From Hyphomicrobiales bacterium (GTDB taxonomy: Bacteria > Pseudomonadota > Alphaproteobacteria > Rhizobiales > Rhizobiaceae): 64,000 nucleotides of DNA. Position numbers and translations under genes: made by a program. This document shows positions 9,116-18,229 of this stretch, piece after piece. Under the pieces are notes generated by a model. It saw nothing but the letters and a program-made list of their open reading frames with translations, was not told the DNA's origin and did no database searches. The first letter of the stretch is position 1. Every line of letters begins with the position of its first letter. The stretch spans positions 496,001 through 560,000 of the forward strand of contig UBXM01000006.1 in the NCBI GenBank assembly GCA_900469445.1. The letters run 5' to 3'.

Positions 9116-9937
9116 ATGAGAGAGCCCTCAGTTGACCCCAAGCAGACATCTGTAGCCGCGTCGGACAGGTCCATGAACTGGGTAAACGTCCTGGGGGTCC
9201 GTATCTCGGCAGTCAATCTCGAAACGGCCACCCGGCTTATTCAGACATCGATTGAGCGTGGGGAAAAGCATTATGTGTGTGTGCGTGATGCGCATGGGGT
9301 CATCCGGTGTCAGGACGACCCCGTTCTCCGCTCTATCCATAATCGGGCCTTTCTCGTAACGCCTGATGGCATGCCGTTGGTGTGGGCACTCAAACATGCT
9401 GGGCACGCGCAATGCGGCAGGGTCTATGGTCCCGACCTGATGTTGTCGCTTTTTGACGAGGGCAGATCTGCAGGTCTGCGTCACTACCTTTTTGGCGCAA
9501 CCGCCCACACGTTGGAAAAGCTGCAGGCGCGCCTCTTGAAACGGTTCCCGAATGCTGAGGTCGTCGGCTCCTATGCGCCGCCCTTCCGCGAGTTGTCGCA
9601 GCAAGAGGACACGGATGTTGCTGACATGATCAATCGTTCCGGAGCGGATATCGTTTGGGTTGGCCTTGGCAGCCCTAAACAGGAGGTCTGGATGGCGCGC
9701 ATGCGTGATCGCCTGAATGCCCCGATGCTGATCGGGGTCGGAGCGGCTTTCGATTTCCATGCCGGCCTCGTCCGCCAGGCTCCGCGCATGATTCAGCGAA
9801 GCGGTTTCGAATGGGCGTTCCGGCTTCTATGCGAACCTCGGCGGCTGTGGAGTCGCTACGCACGTGTGGTTCCGGCCTTCATATCGCTGAGTGCTGTTCA
9901 AAGACTGAGGCTTCGTGAGTTTCCCATCGATGACTGA
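9116..9937 (+). CDS. WecG/TagA/CpsF-family glycosyltransferase
   Basis: This 273-residue GT26-type transferase is expected to add a sugar (in characterised relatives a ManNAc-type or glucose residue) to a lipid-linked acceptor at the cytoplasmic membrane face. Family blocks are all present: LGVRISAVNLETA at the start, FLVTPDGMPLVWALK, RVYGPDLMLSLFDEG, HYLFGATAHTLEKL, VWVGLGSPKQEVWM, IGVGAAFDFHAG and the C-terminal GFEWAFRLLCEPRRLWSRY that anchors this family to the membrane. An alternative ATG at 9173 (MNWVNVLGV) would give a more usual N-terminus. It is the first gene of the plus-strand polysaccharide group and precedes the priming transferase by 26 bases. Confidence 0.9.
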   Translation: MREPSVDPKQTSVAASDRSMNWVNVLGVRISAVNLETATRLIQTSIERGEKHYVCVRDAHGVIRCQDDPVLRSIHNRAFLVTPDGMPLVWALKHAGHAQCGRVYGPDLMLSLFDEGRSAGLRHYLFGATAHTLEKLQARLLKRFPNAEVVGSYAPPFRELSQQEDTDVADMINRSGADIVWVGLGSPKQEVWMARMRDRLNAPMLIGVGAAFDFHAGLVRQAPRMIQRSGFEWAFRLLCEPRRLWSRYARVVPAFISLSAVQRLRLREFPIDD

Positions 9938-9963
9938 GTTTTGGGGGTGACGGATTAGGGCCG

Positions 9964-11472
9964 ATGCCCGAGGGGAGCAGGATCATCATGCAATTTCCAT
10001 TCCTAGAGAGGCTATCCGGACGGTCAAACGTGGCCGCAGTCCCTGGTCTACGCATAATCCCGGCCAAGCCCTCCCTGTCCGCAACAAGTCAAAGCGGTGC
10101 TGCGCAGTTGAATCCGCCCAAAGCGTTGAACATCCCAGTCGCGCTTAAGAGCAAGCTGGCGCAGCTCGCCGTGTCGTCATTCCTGATCCTGGCTGAAATT
10201 GTTGCGTATCTGGCATCCTATTGTCTTCTTCCGTCACAATTTTCCGGCACATCGGAGAGTGTGCCAGTACGAATTCTTGCGCTGGCCGCACTCGCCGCAA
10301 TTGTTTTCAATGCATTGGCGGGCCTCTATCCCGGATATCGGCTACATGAACACGAGCATCTGCGCCGCCGCATCGCAGCCTTCGCCAAGATAACGCTCCT
10401 TTGCGTGGCCGGAACGCTGCTCCTGCCCGACGGCCCGGGGCCGGTACCGACTATTGTCCTGTTCCTTGGTCTCGGTCTGCTCCTGCAACAGGTTCTCTAT
10501 AGGGTCGCGCGGCTTTTTTGCCGCAGGCTGGGGATCTGGGGAGAACGGGCGGTTATCCTGGGCGAGCGCGCCCAAGCCTCCCGGCTCAAGAGCTATTTCA
10601 GCGATCACTGGCAGTTCGGGATTCAGCCGGAACTATCGCCCGCCGACATATTGGGGTCCCTCTCCGATAAACCGACGCTTGCCTTGGTCGCCGACAATAT
10701 CGATGCAGCGCTTGGAGGCCTGGAGGCAATTCGTGGAAAGTTCGATGAGGTCGTTCTCCTTTGCGATACGCCGGACTTCAAGGTTAGTGGGCTGCAACCG
10801 AAAGATGCCGGTGGAGAAATAGGAATACGGCTGGTGAGACGCGGTGGCTCGGGCACTCGCAAATTTGTTCATCGCGCGCTGGATCTTGCCGTCGCCGTGC
10901 CTGCGCTGCTGCTGCTTTCACCATTCATCATGGTCGCTGCCGCTGTGATTTACGCCATCGATCCCGGTCCTGTATTCTTCAGGCACACGCGGGAAGGATT
11001 GTCGGGAAAACCGCTGCGGATATTCAAGCTGAGAACAATGTACGGTGATGCCGAAAAGCGTCTTGAGACATTGTTGCAGACCGATCCCGCGATAAGGGCC
11101 GAGTGGGAATCCAGCTTCAAGCTGAAGAGGGATCCGCGCGTATTGCCAATCATTGGCCATGTCCTTCGCTCCAGTAGCTTCGATGAGCTTCCGCAACTGG
11201 CGAATGTTATCTCCGGAGACATGGCCATCGTCGGCCCACGGCCGTTCCCGGAGTACCATCTGAGAGCAATGGACGGAAAGTTTCGCGAGAAACGGCGTTC
11301 CATTACCCCTGGATTGACGGGATTGTGGCAGGTCTCGGCGCGAAGCGATGCAGATATCAAGCAGCAGCAGCAACTCGATGAATTCTACATCGACAACCGC
11401 TCACTGTGGTTCGACTGGCACATCCTCATCAGAACCATTCCCGCGGTCTACAGGCGCAACGGGGCTTACTGA
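9964..11472 (+). CDS. Polyprenyl-phosphate glycosyl-1-phosphate transferase (priming enzyme, ExoY/WbaP type)
   Basis: This 502-residue membrane protein starts repeat-unit synthesis by moving a sugar-1-phosphate from a UDP-sugar to undecaprenyl phosphate. The N-terminal half has several hydrophobic segments (about residues 60-170). The C-terminal bacterial sugar-transferase domain runs from about 300: [20 protein letters not shown], then [62 protein letters not shown] and [15 protein letters not shown]. These are the diagnostic blocks, with the DE and VGPRP motifs intact. ATG codons at 9964 and 9988 both have purine-rich sites upstream; the longer form is given. The 3' end overlaps the upstream extension of the next open frame but not its real start. 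The donor sugar is not determinable. Confidence 0.92.
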   Translation: MPEGSRIIMQFPFLERLSGRSNVAAVPGLRIIPAKPSLSATSQSGAAQLNPPKALNIPVALKSKLAQLAVSSFLILAEIVAYLASYCLLPSQFSGTSESVPVRILALAALAAIVFNALAGLYPGYRLHEHEHLRRRIAAFAKITLLCVAGTLLLPDGPGPVPTIVLFLGLGLLLQQVLYRVARLFCRRLGIWGERAVILGERAQASRLKSYFSDHWQFGIQPELSPADILGSLSDKPTLALVADNIDAALGGLEAIRGKFDEVVLLCDTPDFKVSGLQPKDAGGEIGIRLVRRGGSGTRKFVHRALDLAVAVPALLLLSPFIMVAAAVIYAIDPGPVFFRHTREGLSGKPLRIFKLRTMYGDAEKRLETLLQTDPAIRAEWESSFKLKRDPRVLPIIGHVLRSSSFDELPQLANVISGDMAIVGPRPFPEYHLRAMDGKFREKRRSITPGLTGLWQVSARSDADIKQQQQLDEFYIDNRSLWFDWHILIRTIPAVYRRNGAY

Positions 11473-11513
11473 AATTCGGAAGGTCTTTCACCCAACGTAC
11501 AAGGAGCAAGTCT

Positions 11514-12539
11514 ATGCACGGACAGAAACGCGTTATGGTAAGCGGCGGTACTGGCTTTCTGGGGTCATTCCTGTGCGAAAAGCTTCTGAAAGAAGGCAAC
11601 AATGTCCTGTGCGTGGACAATTATTATACGGGTTCTCGCAACAACATCATTCACCTTCTCGACGATCCCCACTTTGAAGCGATCCGCCACGACGTCACGG
11701 TTCCCCTCTATGTCGAGGTCGACGAAATCTACAATCTCGCCTGCCCGGCATCACCGGTGCACTACCAGTTCGATCCGGTCCAGACCGTGAAAACGAATGT
11801 CCATGGTGCGATCAACATGCTCGGTTTGGCCAAGCGCACCAAGGCAAAGATCCTGCAGGCGTCGACGAGCGAAGTTTACGGCGATCCGGCCATCCATCCC
11901 CAGCACGAGGACTATCGAGGCAGCGTCAATCCGATTGGCCCGCGGGCATGTTACGATGAAGGCAAACGTTGCGCCGAGACGCTGTTTTTCGACTACCACC
12001 GCCAATATGGCGTAAACATTCACGTGGCGCGTATCTTCAATACCTATGGGCCGAGGATGCATCCCAATGACGGCCGGGTGGTGTCGAATTTCATCGTCCA
12101 GGCGCTTCGCAACGAGCCTATCACGGTCTTCGGCAACGGCACGCAAACCCGGTCATTCTGCTACGTGGACGATCTGATCGACGGGCTGGTCCGTCTGATG
12201 GCGGCTCCTGCGGCATTGACGGGCCCCATCAATCTCGGAAATCCAGGCGAATTCCAGGTTCGCGAGCTGGCGGAGTTGGTGATAGAATTGACAGGGTCGC
12301 AATCAGCCATCGTCTTCAAGCCCCTCCCCATCGACGATCCGACGCAGCGAAAGCCGGATATCGGCCGTGCAAGGCAGGAGCTCGGCTGGGAGCCGAAGAT
12401 AGCGCTGCGAGAAGGCCTCGAAAAGACGATCGCCTATTTCGAGTGGATACTCTCGGGGGGAGCGGTGCCGATGCAAAAGCATGCCCCATATCTGCCGGCC
12501 CAAGATGCCGGACTTATTGCCCAAGATGCTGCGCGGTAA
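11514..12539 (+). CDS. UDP-glucuronic acid decarboxylase (UDP-xylose synthase)
   Basis: This 341-residue extended short-chain dehydrogenase converts UDP-glucuronate to UDP-xylose plus CO2. The Rossmann motif GGTGFLG sits at residues 11-17, followed by the family-typical [59 protein letters not shown], the catalytic ACYDEGKR (YxxxK) and [12 protein letters not shown]. These segments match the UXS group much better than UDP-glucose 4-epimerases. The start at 11514 was chosen because AAGGAGC lies nine bases upstream, although the frame is open further back. The gene implies that xylose, or an intermediate derived from UDP-xylose, is part of the polysaccharide made here. Confidence 0.93.
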   Translation: MHGQKRVMVSGGTGFLGSFLCEKLLKEGNNVLCVDNYYTGSRNNIIHLLDDPHFEAIRHDVTVPLYVEVDEIYNLACPASPVHYQFDPVQTVKTNVHGAINMLGLAKRTKAKILQASTSEVYGDPAIHPQHEDYRGSVNPIGPRACYDEGKRCAETLFFDYHRQYGVNIHVARIFNTYGPRMHPNDGRVVSNFIVQALRNEPITVFGNGTQTRSFCYVDDLIDGLVRLMAAPAALTGPINLGNPGEFQVRELAELVIELTGSQSAIVFKPLPIDDPTQRKPDIGRARQELGWEPKIALREGLEKTIAYFEWILSGGAVPMQKHAPYLPAQDAGLIAQDAAR

Positions 12540-12543
12540 CCCG

Positions 12544-13602
12544 ATGGATACCGGCGTCGATCAATCAAGCCAAGGGGCGGCCTCCGTGGTGGAGGCTGCA
12601 GAAGATGGGTCTGAAGCGGCAGGGGGGGGCTGGCAAAGAAAACAAGTGTTCGGTCCTATCGTGTTTGCAGCCGATGGAGCATTTGCCGCGCCCCTCGCAA
12701 CCGCGCTCAGATCCATGGCCGAGAGCAACATCCAGGCATGGCCCCTGGATATTCACGTCATCAACGAGGGCATGAACGAGGCCACGAAGCAGCGGATAAT
12801 CAATTCACTGCCCGAAGATTGCGCGGCGATAACATGGCATTCGATCGAAACATTCCGTTTTGCCAGTCAGTTCTCCACCCGGCCCGGCATTTCCAGGATG
12901 ACCTTTGCAAGGCTTTTGCTGCCGCGTTTTTTACCCGCGACATGTACCAGGGCGCTCTATCTGGATGCGGACATTATCGTGCTCGATACATTGGAGCAGC
13001 TGTGGAACCTTGATTTGGATGGCGCAATAATCGCCGCTGTTCCGGACTATTGCCTCGACAGCGTTGCCGCCAGGAATAATCCTGGCCTTAAAACCAGTCT
13101 TCCTATCGATCGCTACTTCAATGCCGGCATGATCTTCCTGGACCTGGAAAAGTGGCGCAGCGAGAAAATATCAGAGCGTGCGCTGGAATATCTCGATCGC
13201 GTTCCGACGGCGGAATATGCGGATCAGGATGCTCTGAATTTTGTCTGTGCCGGGCGATGGAAAGAGCTGCAACCGGCCTGGAATTTCCAGTTTGACCCAT
13301 TTCATTCGATTGCAGTCACTGTGCGCGAGCACAATCTCAAGGTCGTTCACTTTGTAACCAACGTAAAGCCCTGGAGATCGGGGAGCCTGAGCCCAAATGT
13401 CGGGTTTTACGACGCTTATCGATCGCGGACCCGCTTTGCCCTCTCACACCGCGAGCGGCTTTCCAGTGCATTGAAACGGATTTGCTCCAGGCTGCTCGTG
13501 CGATCAGCGTTGCTCCGGCGCGTGAGATCCTGGGTGGCATCTGTCGGACAAGGGCGTGCCTTCAGGCCTGCAAGGGGCAACCGAGGGCCGAGCCATGGAT
13601 GA
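12544..13602 (+). CDS. Glycosyltransferase family 8
   Basis: This 352-residue retaining GT-A enzyme has the GT8 signature set: PIVFAADGAFAAPLATALRS at the start of the domain, ALYLDADIIVLDTLEQLWN containing the metal-binding DxD, YFNAGMIFLDLEKWR, YADQDALNFVCAGRW and VVHFVTNVKPW near the end. Members transfer glucose or galactose in LPS cores and capsules, and the acceptor here is probably the exopolysaccharide repeat. A stretch of about 35 residues before the domain is low complexity. The ATG at 12544 follows the preceding stop by four bases; a longer start at 12481 would overlap the UDP-xylose synthase gene. The stop overlaps the start of the next gene. Confidence 0.9.
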   Translation: MDTGVDQSSQGAASVVEAAEDGSEAAGGGWQRKQVFGPIVFAADGAFAAPLATALRSMAESNIQAWPLDIHVINEGMNEATKQRIINSLPEDCAAITWHSIETFRFASQFSTRPGISRMTFARLLLPRFLPATCTRALYLDADIIVLDTLEQLWNLDLDGAIIAAVPDYCLDSVAARNNPGLKTSLPIDRYFNAGMIFLDLEKWRSEKISERALEYLDRVPTAEYADQDALNFVCAGRWKELQPAWNFQFDPFHSIAVTVREHNLKVVHFVTNVKPWRSGSLSPNVGFYDAYRSRTRFALSHRERLSSALKRICSRLLVRSALLRRVRSWVASVGQGRAFRPARGNRGPSHG

Positions 13603-14692
13603 GAGCAGAACGTGTCAAAAGGAAATGTCTGATAGCAGGCAAAGCCCGTTGATGCCTCAGGCGCATTCCGCAAACACCACCGGTGGCTCTGGCCAAGCGC
13701 GCCTTGCGCGGATCGATGTCGTGGTTCCTTGCTACAATTACGCTCATCTCCTGCGGGAATGCGTCGAAAGCGTTCTTTCGCAAGCGGGTGTCGATGTTCG
13801 CGTGCTCATTTTGGACGATGCATCGCCGGATGACACGCAAGCCGTTGGTACCGACCTGAGCCATCAGGACAAAAGGGTTATCTATCTGAGGCACAGGGTC
13901 AATCGGGGCCATATTGCCACCTATAATGAAGGCATGGATTGGGCTGACAGCGACCTCTTCCTTCTCCTTTCCGCAGACGATTATCTGTTGCCCGGTGCAC
14001 TGGGCAGGGCGGCGCGGTTGATGACCGATCGTTCAGGTATCGGGTTCACTTTCGGCAATGCGATCATCGCCAAGCCAGACGGCACTACCCAGCGCTTCAA
14101 TCCAATTGGTACGAAAGGCATCGAAGACACGGTGGTGTATTCCGGGACGGAATTCATCCGATTGAGTGGGGCGACCAACATCGTGCCCACGCCGACGGCT
14201 GTGACCAGAACAGAGCTGCAGAAACACGTTGGCGGCTACCTGAAAGAACTTCCGCATGCAGGCGATATGGAGATGTGGTTGAGGCTCGCCTCTCATGCGC
14301 AGGTAGGGTTCATCAATAAAGATCAGGCGGTGTACCGCAGACATGATGCAAATATGTCTCTGAAATACTGCATGGAAGACATTCTTCCAGATCTTCGGCA
14401 GCGACAAAAGGCGATCGAGCTATTGTTTCAGTACGCCGGGGCCAACATCCGGGACGATGCGGCATTACGGCGTTTCCTTGCCAGGGAGCTCGGACGGGAG
14501 GCGATCGGACAGGCCGGCGCTGCATTCAACAGATCCGATATTGCTGCAGCTGCTGCCATTCAGCGCTTTGCTTTGGAGGTCTATCCCGAGGGACGAAATT
14601 CCTTGCCATGGATCAAGCTGGCGTTGAAGCAGATCGTCGGGCCACGGTGGTGGGGTGTTTTGAACTCCAGGCATCGGCAATCGCTCGAATGA
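13595..14692 (+). CDS. Glycosyltransferase family 2 (GT-A fold)
   Basis: This 365-residue inverting transferase carries IDVVVPCYNYAHLLRECVES, VLILDDASPDDT and the DxD-like LLLSADDYLLPGAL, followed by FTFGNAIIAKPDG and HAGDMEMWLRLA, which likely bears the catalytic base. It overlaps the GT8 gene by eight bases and has GAGGG nine bases before its ATG, which fixes the start. It is the last plus-strand polysaccharide gene before the ABC-transporter operon that runs in the opposite direction. Its donor sugar is unknown. Confidence 0.88.
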   Translation: MDESRTCQKEMSDSRQSPLMPQAHSANTTGGSGQARLARIDVVVPCYNYAHLLRECVESVLSQAGVDVRVLILDDASPDDTQAVGTDLSHQDKRVIYLRHRVNRGHIATYNEGMDWADSDLFLLLSADDYLLPGALGRAARLMTDRSGIGFTFGNAIIAKPDGTTQRFNPIGTKGIEDTVVYSGTEFIRLSGATNIVPTPTAVTRTELQKHVGGYLKELPHAGDMEMWLRLASHAQVGFINKDQAVYRRHDANMSLKYCMEDILPDLRQRQKAIELLFQYAGANIRDDAALRRFLARELGREAIGQAGAAFNRSDIAAAAAIQRFALEVYPEGRNSLPWIKLALKQIVGPRWWGVLNSRHRQSLE

Positions 14693-14709
14693 CATTCGAC
14701 CCGGCGCGA

Positions 14710-14742
14710 CGCGTAAATCCGGCCGCTGTCCAAATTTACGCG
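14710..14742. terminator. Inverted repeat after the glycosyltransferase gene
   Basis: CGCGTAAAT (14710-14718) is repeated inverted as ATTTACGCG (14734-14742) with a 15-base GC-rich spacer, starting 18 bases after the GT2 stop. The 9-base stem is perfect. It lacks a following run of T, so it is either a Rho-assisted stop, an mRNA-stabilising hairpin or an operator. Confidence 0.4.
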
Positions 14743-14884
14743 AAGTAGCCATCCAAGGGCAGGGGAAACTCCCCGATGAAAATCATACAGGCGCAGTTTG
14801 CCGACGAGCACTGCCATCCGGATGCGTGGTTAAGCTCGCCCCACACTCTAAATAGCTCGATCCATTTCGCCCGAATGACGGCAT

Positions 14885-14935
14885 CTTTCAGGCCAGGAGA
14901 CCTCGGCCGGGCCGTTTGTCTCGATGGCCTGAAAG
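14885..14935 (-). terminator. Long hairpin just downstream of the M24 peptidase gene
   Basis: CTTTCAGGCCA (14885-14895) pairs perfectly with TGGCCTGAAAG (14925-14935). Inside it GAGAC (14897-14901) pairs with GTCTC (14918-14922), giving a two-part stem of 16 pairs. It begins ten bases after the stop of the minus-strand peptidase gene, the expected place for the end of that operon's mRNA. No run of U follows, so intrinsic termination is plausible rather than proven. Confidence 0.55.
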
Positions 14936-14944
14936 GTGGGCCGG

Positions 14945-16147
14945 TTAGCCAAATGGTTTGTCGATCGACTCGGCCGGCTCGGTGAAGAAGACAGGACCGC
15001 TCTCTGACATGTAGATGATGTCTTCCAGACGCACGCCGCATTCACCGTAAAGGGCGAGCATTGGTTCGTCAGAAAAAACCATACCAGGCTCCAGCGGCTT
15101 TTTGTTGCCTCGGACGATATAGGGATCTTCGTGCATATCCATACCAAGTCCGTGGCCGGTCCGGTGTGGTAGACCGGGCACCTTGTAATCCGGACCGTAA
15201 CCGGCATCGGTTAGAACCTTGCGAGCTGCAAAATCGACGTCTTCGCAAGGCGCACCGAGCGTTGCGGCATCGAAAGCCGCACGATGGGCTTTATGCTCCA
15301 GGCTCCAAAGCTCCCGCTGACGATCGGTCGGCTTGCCGAACACATAGGTGCGGGTGATATCCGAGCAGTAGCGGTGGATATGGGCGCCGAGGTCAATGAG
15401 CACCATGTCGCCGGTCTTCAGCGTCTGGGCATAGGGCACGCCGTGAGGATAGGCCGTCGCTTCGCCGAACTGGGCAGCGGCGAAGATGTGGTGCATGCCG
15501 AGTTTCTGATGGGCGGCGGCGATGAAATCGGTCACCTGCGTGGTCGAGACGCCTTCCTGCAAGCCCTGCCAGACGGCCTTGTGAACGCGGAGACTGGCAG
15601 TCATTGCGGCCTGGATGATGGCGATCTCGGTCGCAGATTTGATCTGCCGGCACTCGGCGATCATCTCCTTGGCCCCCGTAACTTTGAGGCGGCTGCCGAT
15701 ATGGCCGGTGATCGCGCTCGAAAAAACGAAGGGCGTTGCCGGATCAAAGGCGAGCGTATCTCCTTCGGCGGAAAGCCCGCAGATCAGGTCCGCGACAAGC
15801 AGTGCCGGATCCTCGTGTTCTTCCCATACGGCGATCTCGCCGGGGATTGTGATCAGCGTTTCGGTCTTCGGCTCTTCGAAAGCTGGGCTGATGTAGATCG
15901 GTGCGCCCGAAGACGGGATGATCGCCCCATGCAGCCGCTCGCTGGCACCGAGCGTGATGGCGGTGAAATAGGTGAGGCTGGTCGAGGTATCGAGGTAGAC
16001 CGCCTTCACGCCTTGCGCCCTCATCAGACCTTGCAACTTTGCGATGCGTGCGTTCAGTTCCTCCGCCGAGATCGGCGGGATGGCGGCGGCGATGTTTTCG
16101 AATTCCAACAAGGACTGTTCGTAGGACTTGTATTCAGGGGCGCTCAT
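14945..16147 (-). CDS. M24-family metallopeptidase (Xaa-Pro aminopeptidase/creatinase-like)
   Basis: This 400-residue cytoplasmic enzyme has the creatinase N-terminal domain (about 1-150) and the pita-bread catalytic domain. The five metal ligands are visible in order: D in VLIDLGAH, D in SDITRTYVF, H in GHGLGMDMHEDP, E in VFSDEPML and E in GVRLEDIIY. Members cleave X-Pro dipeptides or related C-N bonds such as creatine and ectoine derivatives. The start at 16147 is preceded by GAGGAAACGCCGTT; an upstream open extension overlaps the permease gene and was not used. As the last gene of the operon with the PotABCD-like transporter and an amidohydrolase it probably degrades the imported compound. 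The substrate is not known. Confidence 0.88.
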   Translation of the reverse strand: MSAPEYKSYEQSLLEFENIAAAIPPISAEELNARIAKLQGLMRAQGVKAVYLDTSTSLTYFTAITLGASERLHGAIIPSSGAPIYISPAFEEPKTETLITIPGEIAVWEEHEDPALLVADLICGLSAEGDTLAFDPATPFVFSSAITGHIGSRLKVTGAKEMIAECRQIKSATEIAIIQAAMTASLRVHKAVWQGLQEGVSTTQVTDFIAAAHQKLGMHHIFAAAQFGEATAYPHGVPYAQTLKTGDMVLIDLGAHIHRYCSDITRTYVFGKPTDRQRELWSLEHKAHRAAFDAATLGAPCEDVDFAARKVLTDAGYGPDYKVPGLPHRTGHGLGMDMHEDPYIVRGNKKPLEPGMVFSDEPMLALYGECGVRLEDIIYMSESGPVFFTEPAESIDKPFG

Positions 16148-16214
16148 AACGGCGTTTCCTCTTTCGGGCGTCCGCCGGTCATCAGGCGGCGCATCGTTGG
16201 GTTCGATTGGGTGT

Positions 16215-17069
16215 CTATTCCGAATAGTTGTAGCGCTTGGCGATGAACATGCTGCTGGCAACGGTCAGGGCCAGGGTCACGGCCATGAGGATGAAGGAGA
16301 GCGTCGCGCCGAAGGGCCAGTTGGCCTTGCCTAGCACTTCGTCCACCACCATCGGTGCCATCATGCGGAAATTCGGGCCGCCGAGCAGGACGGGTGTTGC
16401 ATAGGCGTTCATCGTCAGGATGAAGGAAAGCACGAAGGCCGCGAGAATGCCGGGCATGACAAGCGGCACGGTGACGAGGCGGAATGTCTCGAACGGGCCG
16501 GCGCCGAGGCTCAAGGAAGCATCCTTGGTGTTGGGATCGAGGCCTTCGAGCACGCTCTGCAGCGTCAGCACCACATAGGGCAGGTTGACTGAAACGATGC
16601 CGATAAAGACGGCAGTCGGGGTGTACATCAGCGTCAGCGGGTCACCGATCAAGCCGAGTGCGCCGAGCAGATAATTGACCACGCCGTTCTGGCCGAAAGC
16701 GACCATCCAGCCGGCGGCGCGCACCGCGTTGCTGACGAAGAGCGGCAGGATGATCATCAGCAGAAGCAACGTCTTGAGGCTACCCTTCTGGCGGGCGATG
16801 AAGCTTGCAAGCGGCAGGCCCAGAAGGACGCAGGCGACGGTGACGCCGAAGGCCATGAACACCGTGGTGCGCAGGCCGGCAAGGTAATAGCTGTCGGAGA
16901 GCAGGTTGACGTAGTTGGCAACCGTCATGCCCTCGACCATGAATTCGCCGGGTACGTACTGGTTGAAGCTGTAGCGCAAGAGCAGCAGCATGGGCAGAGC
17001 CAGAAACACCACCACCATCAGCGTGGCGGGGGTCAGCATCGCGGCCGCCGTCGTACCCTTCTTGATCAT
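16215..17069 (-). CDS. ABC transporter permease (PotB-like)
   Basis: This is a 284-residue inner-membrane permease of the spermidine/putrescine-type importer family. About six hydrophobic segments are seen, starting MLTPATLMVVVFLALPMLLL, and the cytoplasmic EAA loop is recognisable at DASLSLGAGPFETFRLVTVPLVMPGI, which couples to the ATPase. With the second permease at 19288-20112 it forms the channel. It lies 84 bases downstream of the binding-protein gene and 67 bases before the M24 peptidase gene in the same operon. Confidence 0.9.
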   Translation of the reverse strand: MIKKGTTAAAMLTPATLMVVVFLALPMLLLLRYSFNQYVPGEFMVEGMTVANYVNLLSDSYYLAGLRTTVFMAFGVTVACVLLGLPLASFIARQKGSLKTLLLLMIILPLFVSNAVRAAGWMVAFGQNGVVNYLLGALGLIGDPLTLMYTPTAVFIGIVSVNLPYVVLTLQSVLEGLDPNTKDASLSLGAGPFETFRLVTVPLVMPGILAAFVLSFILTMNAYATPVLLGGPNFRMMAPMVVDEVLGKANWPFGATLSFILMAVTLALTVASSMFIAKRYNYSE

Positions 17070-17153
17070 GTTTCTGCCGTTCCTTGTTGCGCCGTCCGGA
17101 TGCCGGCCGGGATGAGCCCGGCCGGCCTCTTCTCGAATATCAGGGGGCGGGGA

Positions 17154-18200
17154 TCAGCCCTTGAAAGACTTGTTCCACCAGTCCTGCAGGGCGGCATCGT
17201 TCTTGGCGAGATAGTCCATCTTCTGGACCATCAGGCTCTTGCGCTGCTCCTCTGTATAATCGACCAGCTTGGCCAATTCCGGCTCGAGCTTGACGGTCGA
17301 GTTGGTCGGCGCATAGCCCATGCTCTCGGCAAAGGCCGTCTGCGGGCCCTGTTCCATCATGGCGTTGAGGTAGGCGTAGGCGGCTTCCTTGTTCTGGGCA
17401 TTCTTCGGAACGCACATTTCGGAAATGTAGAGGACGAGGCCTTCCTTCGGCACGGCGATCTCGACCGGGATACCGGCCTTCTTCCACATGTATCCGCGGG
17501 CATTCCACATGATGCACATGACGCATTCTTCGGTCTTCAGAGCCTGTGCCATTGCTTCGTTGGTCGGGTAGATCTTGACGCCTTGCTTCTTCAGTTCCAG
17601 CAGCTTTTCCTTGCCGGGCTCGTAATTGTCGAGAGCGCCGCCAGAGATCATCGCGGCGGATTCGATCGTCGTCTGATACTGAATGTCGATCACGCCGATC
17701 TTGCCGGCATATTGCGGATCCCAGAGATCGGCATAGGAGGTCGGCGGCGTCTTCACGAACTTCGGATTGTAGAGAATGACGCGGCCCGTATAGATGTGCG
17801 GGACGCTGTAATTGTTGCGGAACACGGCCGGCACATTCTTCATGTTCGGCACTTTGGTCTCGTCGAGTTCCTCGAGCAGACCGTTCTGGTTCATCTCGTA
17901 GGCGCCCTGACCGGTGAGGCAGGCAATATCCATCGAACCGCGCGGCAGGCGGCGCTCGGCAAGCATCTTGGTTTTGCGCACCGTATCATTGGCCGTATCG
18001 AACACGACGTTGACGCCCGTATCCTTCATCAGCGTATCGACGATGAACTGCTGCTGCAGGTTCTGGTAGTCGCCGCCCCAAGTGCCGACCACGATACGAC
18101 CGCTCGGAGCAGCCTTCGCGACGGTCCCCGAAAGCGCGGTGCTGGCCGCCAATGCGCCGGCCATCAGGCCGAATTGTCTTCTGTTGATGCCGTTCGTCAT
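17154..18200 (-). CDS. ABC transporter substrate-binding protein (PotD/spermidine-putrescine-like)
   Basis: This 348-residue periplasmic protein belongs to the family-1 extracellular solute-binding proteins close to PotD. It starts MTNGINRRQFGLMAGALAAS, a twin-arginine-type signal (RRQFGLM) ending near AKA. Mature-domain features include IVVGTWGGDYQNLQQQFI, VLIYNP-like VILYNPKFVKTPPTSYADLWDPQYAGKIGV and the C-terminal NKEAAYAYLNAMMEQGPQ. The start at 18200 gives the clean signal sequence; an open extension eleven codons longer lacks support. It follows the ATPase gene by 29 bases. Ligands of relatives are polyamines, but also opine- or amide-like compounds, so the substrate is left open. Confidence 0.9.
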   Translation of the reverse strand: MTNGINRRQFGLMAGALAASTALSGTVAKAAPSGRIVVGTWGGDYQNLQQQFIVDTLMKDTGVNVVFDTANDTVRKTKMLAERRLPRGSMDIACLTGQGAYEMNQNGLLEELDETKVPNMKNVPAVFRNNYSVPHIYTGRVILYNPKFVKTPPTSYADLWDPQYAGKIGVIDIQYQTTIESAAMISGGALDNYEPGKEKLLELKKQGVKIYPTNEAMAQALKTEECVMCIMWNARGYMWKKAGIPVEIAVPKEGLVLYISEMCVPKNAQNKEAAYAYLNAMMEQGPQTAFAESMGYAPTNSTVKLEPELAKLVDYTEEQRKSLMVQKMDYLAKNDAALQDWWNKSFKG

Positions 18201-18229
18201 GCTGTTCCCTTTCTCTGTTATCTCATCAT

